Assembly: GCA_041653615.1 (NCBI GenBank)
Contig: JBAZEZ010000004.1
Coordinates: 1-64,000, forward strand
Direction: 5' to 3'
Length of the DNA: 64,000 nt
Source: JAHJUB01 sp041653615 [NCBI: Candidatus Ratteibacteria bacterium]
Lineage (GTDB): Bacteria; Ratteibacteria; UBA8468; MWAK01
The number at the start of each line of letters is the position of its first letter. Within the stretch, counting starts at the first letter, position 1. The notes under the pieces are model-generated. The model searched no databases. It was given only the letters and a program-made list of their open reading frames with translations, and was not told the origin of the DNA. Below, in pieces: positions 59,149-64,000 of this stretch. The position numbers and the translations under genes are program-made.

Positions 59149-60043
59149 ATCCCTGCGTTATCCGGTATTTTTTTATCAACCGGACCGGATTGTACGACAT
59201 TTTTGCTCTTCTTAGGCCCGCAACGCCGAGGTCCTGCTCCCGGTTGACGAAGTGGAAATCACGCGCCTGGCTCTTCAGAAATTCCCAATTAATCGCTTGA
59301 TAAAGTCCGGTAATCTCGTTCTTCGCTTTTTCCACGTGGATTACCAGAGTGTCTTTATTTAACCGTTCCCCCAGGGTCAGGGCCACGATTTTTTCCGCTA
59401 TTCGGATAATTCCGCCCTTGCTGCTTAAAGCGCTGAAGTTGTTGAGCATCTCCAGAACCGCGCACTTTTCGTGGCTCAAGCCCTCTATCTTGTCACAGTC
59501 GCGTTCGGCGCACCATTCGTGTTCAAACTTCAGGCATTCCGGAATTATCTCCGGGGTCAGGTTCTGGTAGCGGTATTGGTATTTTTTAAGAAATTGGTTG
59601 AGAAGGTTCTTCTTGTCGTGGAACTTTTCGCCGGCCAACTCTGTAAGCTCTCCGACATTGTAAAGATAGTCAAAATTATCCCGGTTTTCCGAAACAATAA
59701 ACCGGGAATCGTCCCCGACGCCTGCCGCGATAAAATCTTCGCCGGCTCGTTCTATTGACGGAAGTTCGGTTTTCCCCTTCAAATATTTAAAACAGGCCTG
59801 AACCGTTTCGGAAGGATTTCCGCTTACAAGGGGCTGTAGAAAAGAAAGGCTATTTTTGGATTCTTTCAGAACCAGGAAGCCGTTTTTATATTTTGATATC
59901 TGGTAGTTGTGGATTTTTTGCCATCCGAACAGGTTGGTAAAGGTAAATTCGGAGACCCGCGGCGGGTTTTCCCGGAAGTAATTCTCCAGTTTTTCGCGGT
60001 CTGCTATTTCAATCGGCTTGAATTCCGGGAAGAAGGGTATCAT
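59138..60043 (-). CDS. DUF2156 (phosphatidylglycerol lysyltransferase C-terminal-like) protein
   Basis: A 301-residue soluble protein of the DUF2156 family, two GNAT-like domains resembling the aminoacyl-transfer domain of MprF. Visible hallmarks: the start IPFFPEFKPIEIADREKLEN, EFTFTNLFGWQ near 33 and the closing VNREQDLGVAGLRRAKMSYN (about 266-285). No membrane helices. The final GLSS and stop come from a repeat. Function unproven; aminoacyl or acyl transfer is inferred from the fold. Confidence 0.85.
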   Translation of the reverse strand: MIPFFPEFKPIEIADREKLENYFRENPPRVSEFTFTNLFGWQKIHNYQISKYKNGFLVLKESKNSLSFLQPLVSGNPSETVQACFKYLKGKTELPSIERAGEDFIAAGVGDDSRFIVSENRDNFDYLYNVGELTELAGEKFHDKKNLLNQFLKKYQYRYQNLTPEIIPECLKFEHEWCAERDCDKIEGLSHEKCAVLEMLNNFSALSSKGGIIRIAEKIVALTLGERLNKDTLVIHVEKAKNEITGLYQAINWEFLKSQARDFHFVNREQDLGVAGLRRAKMSYNPVRLIKKYRITQGLSS

Positions 60044-60060
60044 GATTAAGGTAGTTTGGA

Positions 60061-60807
60061 TTATTTCAGTTTCTTTATCTCTTTTTCAATAAGCACTTCC
60101 TGTTGTTTGTCCGGAGCCAGAGACAGACAGTGTTTCCATGCCTTAATTTTTTTCGAAACAGGGTATGCGTCTTTTATTTTCCAGAATTTTGGGCTGTAGG
60201 TCAAAGTGCGCGCGTAGGTGTAGGCGTATTCAAAATTAGCCGGGTCCAGCTCAATCGCTTTTCGGTATTCTTGCAAGCATTCCTCAAAGACGCTTTCCAT
60301 GGATTCGAATTCGGGTAGGGCAACGAACCGGAAGACGTCGTAATAGGTGGCCAGGTTAAAATGGAAAATGGCCACGTCCGACTTCAACCTGATGGCTTCT
60401 TTTGTTTCTTTAATAGCCAATTTCGGTTCCCCGGAATTGTGGCCGTAATACTCGGCAATGTTGTTGTGGAGATAGGGGTTTTGGGGGTTGAGCGTCAAAC
60501 CGGTGCTCCATTCCTGAAACGCTTTTTCCGGTTTTCCAAAATCGTAATAGAGTCCGCCCAGATAATTTCGGGCGTCAACGTTCTTGGGATACTTCCTAAG
60601 GAAGACCCGGTACTTTTTTATTAAATTATCTACGGCTGTTTGGACGTTCGCTATTTCGTTATCTTCAATTGCCTGCGTTTGCTCGGAATCAAACCGGAGT
60701 ATTTCCTCCAGTTCCTCTTTTTCGCTTGCGGATGCTTTCAGCATCGGAAACAAACTTAGTCCGGCCCATAAGAAAATAATTATACATTTTCGGCGGTAGT
60801 TATTCAT
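60061..60807 (-). CDS. Exported TPR protein
   Basis: A 248-residue protein with a signal peptide (about residues 1-27, hydrophobic IIFLWAGLSLFPM) and four or so TPR repeats, e.g. ARNYLGGLYYDFGKPEKAFQ (about 83-102) and YKKAIELDPANFEYAYTYAR-like repeat near 196. No partner identified; it lies 17 bases upstream of the DUF2156 gene. Confidence 0.75.
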   Translation of the reverse strand: MNNYRRKCIIIFLWAGLSLFPMLKASASEKEELEEILRFDSEQTQAIEDNEIANVQTAVDNLIKKYRVFLRKYPKNVDARNYLGGLYYDFGKPEKAFQEWSTGLTLNPQNPYLHNNIAEYYGHNSGEPKLAIKETKEAIRLKSDVAIFHFNLATYYDVFRFVALPEFESMESVFEECLQEYRKAIELDPANFEYAYTYARTLTYSPKFWKIKDAYPVSKKIKAWKHCLSLAPDKQQEVLIEKEIKKLK

Positions 60808-60862
60808 AGGCGAAGGATAGCATAACCCGGTTTTATTCCGGAGTCAAGAATTCAGGCAGCAG

Positions 60863-63139
60863 CTAAGGCTGATGCTTAAATCTGACGTGGAAAATATATT
60901 CCCTTTTGTAAACAGGCAACTCGACAGACAGAAGATGCCGAAGGTGCTCAATTTTTTCTCGTATCATTTGGGCGGACATGGAGGAAAATCGGTAGGTATA
61001 GGCGTAACCCAGAATCGGATATTTTTCCGCTATCTTTAAAGCTTTTTGACTGTTTTCCAATTCCTGACGGCCGATTCGCTCCAGGCGGTCCAGGTATTTT
61101 TCCAGGTTGTTGTTAATGTTTTGCCCGGAAGCGAATAGTTCGTCTCTGGTCTGGTAAAAAGTTACCAGGTTAAGGGCGGTGACAACCGTGTGTTCCACGA
61201 AAAGGGCCAGTCCGGTCTCAAAATCTATCCGGCCGGAGGTATACCGGTCTTTGCCCTTTAAACCGGAAAGAAGCGCGGTGCCTTTTCGCCAGTTTCGTAA
61301 AAATTCGGATAATAGTTCTTTGATTTTTTCTACACCGAACGGCTGTACCCAGAGGAGGTTGTTAAAGAACAAAGGTTCTTTACACCAAATCTGTTTTAAC
61401 TTCTTATTGGCCCCTTCTTCTCCGCCACCGGAGTAAGTATTGTAAAAAGAAGAGGGTAATCCGGCCTCAAGATTAGAATTGAAGATAAATGGATGGGCCG
61501 GTCCAAGGGTGAAAGGTCCTTTGAAATATATCCCGCCGGAAGTGTAAGCGGAGAACGGGAAGTATTCCATTGCCCGGCTTAAATATTTCCACGCTTCCAA
61601 TGTTTTTTCTCTGTTTTTTGAGCCGAAATCCCGTTCCGCGAATCCGGCCAGAACTTTTTCCGGCGTTTCTTCAAGCCGCCAGTTGTATGATAGACCGATT
61701 TCTTCGGATAAGGCGCCGGTGGGACTGGCAAAACGCCAGGTGGCCACGTATCCGGCCACGTTATTTTTGGCCATCTGCCGGAACCTCTCCGCCCAGCGGA
61801 AATAGACCGGCACGCAGTGCAGGTTCATAAATTCTACGGAGAAGCCGATTTCGGTTTTGGCCATTAATTTCAGGCCTCTTTTTCGGGCCTGTTCGGCCTG
61901 TTTTCTAAACATTTCAGACGGACCGACAGCGGAGATATTGTAGTCAAAGAGCCGGGATTTAACGCCGCCAAAGTCCTTGACCCGGCCGGTTTCAAAGTTC
62001 TGCATAAAGGTGACATTTTTATCCAGGCGGCTGATGAATTTTGACATAGAGATGTCATCAGTCCAGACGAAACCGCTGTAGGGCCAGACGGCAAGTTCCG
62101 CTCCTTTTTCTACGGTTTTGATGCTCCGGTTGATAAGATTCAGCATATCGGCCACAGTAGTTTCCGGGTTCTTGCGCCGGCATACCGGACAGTCGGTATG
62201 ATTACTTACCGTTTTCATTGACCGCATGTAACAGTGGCTGAAACCTTCCCCGCCCACCAACAGGAATATTCCCTTGAGTTCCGGAACATCCCGGAAAAGT
62301 TTGTCAAATCCTTCCCGGTAATAGCTCAGCACCTTTCGGTTGGAACAGCATAAAGCAAAAGCGCCGGGCTGCATCTTGGTTCCGCCGAAAATATCCGGAT
62401 GATTCCGATGCAATGCTCCTTCCTTAAAAATCGGCGGAGACACAAAATTAATATAAACGTTCAGTCCGTAACCGGCGGCCCGGGTGACAAATTGTTTCAG
62501 ACCGGCAATCCTTTTTTCATATTTGTCGTCGTTCAATTCCGGGAGTATTTTGGAACGGTTAAAGAGCGTGAAGTCGGAAAAAAGGAAGACTGAGTCGTAT
62601 CCGAGATGTGATATTTTTCTAAGATACACTTCCGGATACCCCAGGTCTCTTGCCGGGTCGTCCAGGATTTCGGCGAAGGCCGAACAGCACATTCGGGGTG
62701 TGAAGTGAGATTTGACGGTCCGGCGGCCAAGCTTTAAAAACGGGCCTCTCCGGGAGTTCATTTCGTTTTCCAGAGAGTAGAGCGCGCGCATCAGACCTTT
62801 TTCGCCGCCTTCAATTTTAATTCCGTTCCGCGTTATTTCTAACTTAAAATCCTCGCCGGTTCTATTTTGAAGAAACTCCGGGACAATATACATCCGGGCG
62901 TTTTTATGCCTTTTTTTGGCTGTTTTAATCCTTACTTTCTGTGACACCCGCAGGTAGTCGGTAAAGTCGGAAAGAGCATATTTCACGAGGGGGGATATTT
63001 TTTCCGGCAGACGGATAGTCCATTTCTCCGTAATCTCTATTTCTTCCGGACCAGCTTTCTGTTTCAAATCCCTTATATCCGGGTTGTGGGTGACGGTGAT
63101 GAAATCTAGAACCTGTCTGGTTCTTTTATCGTACCGCAT
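60863..63139 (-). CDS. Glycoside-hydrolase-like protein (GH20/GH67-type layout)
   Basis: A 758-residue protein without signal peptide. Residues about 30-140 form an alpha/beta N-terminal domain like that of beta-hexosaminidases and alpha-glucuronidases, followed by a TIM-barrel-like region (about 150-480) with LRKISHLGYDSVFLFSDFTL, a cysteine-rich YMRSMKTVSNHTDCPVC segment and a C-terminal helical region. The pair CPVCR near 320 is typical of uncharacterised sugar-processing enzymes in Planctomycetes-like and candidate phyla genomes. Substrate unknown. Ribosome site AGGAG 12 bases upstream. Divergent from mtnA. Confidence 0.65.
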   Translation of the reverse strand: MRYDKRTRQVLDFITVTHNPDIRDLKQKAGPEEIEITEKWTIRLPEKISPLVKYALSDFTDYLRVSQKVRIKTAKKRHKNARMYIVPEFLQNRTGEDFKLEITRNGIKIEGGEKGLMRALYSLENEMNSRRGPFLKLGRRTVKSHFTPRMCCSAFAEILDDPARDLGYPEVYLRKISHLGYDSVFLFSDFTLFNRSKILPELNDDKYEKRIAGLKQFVTRAAGYGLNVYINFVSPPIFKEGALHRNHPDIFGGTKMQPGAFALCCSNRKVLSYYREGFDKLFRDVPELKGIFLLVGGEGFSHCYMRSMKTVSNHTDCPVCRRKNPETTVADMLNLINRSIKTVEKGAELAVWPYSGFVWTDDISMSKFISRLDKNVTFMQNFETGRVKDFGGVKSRLFDYNISAVGPSEMFRKQAEQARKRGLKLMAKTEIGFSVEFMNLHCVPVYFRWAERFRQMAKNNVAGYVATWRFASPTGALSEEIGLSYNWRLEETPEKVLAGFAERDFGSKNREKTLEAWKYLSRAMEYFPFSAYTSGGIYFKGPFTLGPAHPFIFNSNLEAGLPSSFYNTYSGGGEEGANKKLKQIWCKEPLFFNNLLWVQPFGVEKIKELLSEFLRNWRKGTALLSGLKGKDRYTSGRIDFETGLALFVEHTVVTALNLVTFYQTRDELFASGQNINNNLEKYLDRLERIGRQELENSQKALKIAEKYPILGYAYTYRFSSMSAQMIREKIEHLRHLLSVELPVYKREYIFHVRFKHQP

Positions 63140-63176
63140 TTATTTATTATACTCCTAATGATATAATAATTTCCAA

Positions 63177-64000
63177 ATGCTTAAATTGGAAAAAAACGAA
63201 TATTTTACCCTAGACTGGACCGGTCAATCACTGCGGATTTTGGACCAGACCAAATTGCCGCGGAAAGAAGTTTATCTGGACTTGAAGAACGTCAAGGATG
63301 TTTGGGAGGCTATCAGAAACCTACGAGTCAGGGGCGCGCCGGCTCTGGGAGTTGTCGCCGCTTATGGTCTCTACCTGGGTATTAATGATTATCCGGCCCG
63401 GCATTGTTCGGATTTTTTGGCGCAAGTTCATAAGGTCCGGTCTTATCTTGAAACCAGCCGTCCCACCGCGGTTAATCTATTCGCCGCCTTAGGTCGGGTT
63501 GAAGAGAAACTCAAAAGCACGCCTTTTTCTTCTGTAAGGGAAGGCAAGGAAAGAGTTCTGCTGGAAGCAAAAAAAATACAGAAGGAAGATGAGATTTTTT
63601 GCGACCTGATTGCCGAATACGGTCTTTTGCTTATTCCGGTCGGGGCCGCTATCCTGACCCACTGTAACGCGGGCGCTTTGGCCACTGCCGGTTCCGGAAC
63701 TGCCCTGTCCGTAATTTTTAAAGCAAAAGAAAAAGGCAGGAAAATATCCGTCTTTGCCGATGAGACCAGGCCTCTTTTGCAGGGCAGCCGGTTGACCGTC
63801 TGGGAACTCCAAAGGCACGGGATTAACGTTACCCTAATCTGTGACAACATGGCCGGTTGGCTGATGAAACAGAAGAAGGTTGACCTTGTTTTAGTCGGCG
63901 CGGACCGGATAGCGGCTAACGGAGACGCCGCCAATAAGATTGGCACTTATTCCCTGGCGGTTTTGGCCCGGCATCATAAGATACCTTTCTATGTTGCGGC
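63177..64000 (+). CDS. mtnA: S-methyl-5-thioribose-1-phosphate isomerase (5' part, runs off right edge)
   Basis: The first 274 residues of MtnA, an enzyme of methionine salvage converting methylthioribose-1-phosphate to the ribulose form. Blocks seen: RGAPALGVVAAYG (52-64), THCNAGALATAGSGTALSVI with catalytic Cys163, ADETRPLLQGSRLTVWEL (194-211) and VGADRIAANGDAANKIGTY with Asp243. The remaining 70-80 residues lie outside. Start ATG at 63177 has no clear ribosome site. In some anaerobes MtnA also acts on related sugar phosphates. Confidence 0.93.
   Translation, partial: MLKLEKNEYFTLDWTGQSLRILDQTKLPRKEVYLDLKNVKDVWEAIRNLRVRGAPALGVVAAYGLYLGINDYPARHCSDFLAQVHKVRSYLETSRPTAVNLFAALGRVEEKLKSTPFSSVREGKERVLLEAKKIQKEDEIFCDLIAEYGLLLIPVGAAILTHCNAGALATAGSGTALSVIFKAKEKGRKISVFADETRPLLQGSRLTVWELQRHGINVTLICDNMAGWLMKQKKVDLVLVGADRIAANGDAANKIGTYSLAVLARHHKIPFYVA

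Overview
The window is a bacterial chromosome segment with a diderm (outer-membrane) cell plan. The evidence is a secretin, an outer-membrane beta-barrel next to a nickel ECF transporter, a lipoprotein with a lipobox, signal peptidase I, and pili/type II secretion parts. Almost everything from about 2.9 kb to 63.1 kb is coded on the minus strand in tightly overlapping operons. Several genes point to an anaerobic or fermentative, uncultivated lineage: a rubrerythrin-like diiron protein, an orphan corrinoid protein, pyruvoyl arginine decarboxylase and many TPR proteins. The gene set would fit a candidate phylum such as Omnitrophota, but that is inference; nothing in the window (no rRNA) fixes the taxonomy.

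Layout. 1-334: the end of an IS3-family insertion sequence that cut off the front of an Ig-like surface protein gene. 353-2839: three plus-strand genes (secreted Ig-like protein, TPR protein, small membrane protein), visibly richer in A+T than the rest. 2943-13036: a seven-gene minus-strand operon coding PilM-PilN fusion, PilO/GspM, PilP/GspC, secretin, GspG-like pseudopilin and two TPR proteins (576 and 1160 aa), i.e. most of the envelope part of a type IV pilus/type II secretion machine with its ATPase and platform protein missing from the window. 13037-14583: a 1.5 kb stretch without credible genes, ending in the 3' half of a tRNA-Thr gene and a strong terminator; it looks like the scar of an integrated element.

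14720-31186: housekeeping and biosynthesis (thiL, argG, an N-acetylglutamate-synthase-like GNAT, purN, MerR regulator, gpsA, plsY, corrinoid protein, hydrolase, speB, pdaD, oxidoreductase, lysA, argH, purM, trpF, trpA, trpB). argG, argH, the GNAT, pdaD and speB together link arginine synthesis to agmatine and putrescine. 31252-37640: a six-gene operon with two creatinase-like M24 proteins whose metal ligands are eroded, an alpha/beta hydrolase, a Gfo/Idh/MocA oxidoreductase, a mutarotase-like protein and a polysaccharide deacetylase; its substrate is unknown and it is the most likely undescribed pathway here. 37667-47519: LysM protein, cysE, the E2, E1-beta and E1-alpha subunits of a 2-oxoacid dehydrogenase, a zinc dehydrogenase, mtlD and valS. 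47779-52968: lipoprotein, lepB, ferritin-like protein, TauE-type exporter, MFS transporter and an ABC-2 exporter. 53032-57225: NikR-linked nickel ECF transporter (nikM, nikN, nikQ, nikO) with an outer-membrane protein. 57305-64000: HAD phosphatase, rlmN, DUF2156 protein, TPR protein, a glycoside-hydrolase-like protein and the start of mtnA.

A striking layer over all this is a set of at least a dozen short palindromic repeats of several families (roughly 55-170 bp). They fill many gaps between genes, provide stop codons and last residues of genes (mtlD, the DUF2156 gene, pdhA, probably gpsA and rlmN), and in two cases sit in frame inside coding sequences (valS and the linker of the E2 subunit).
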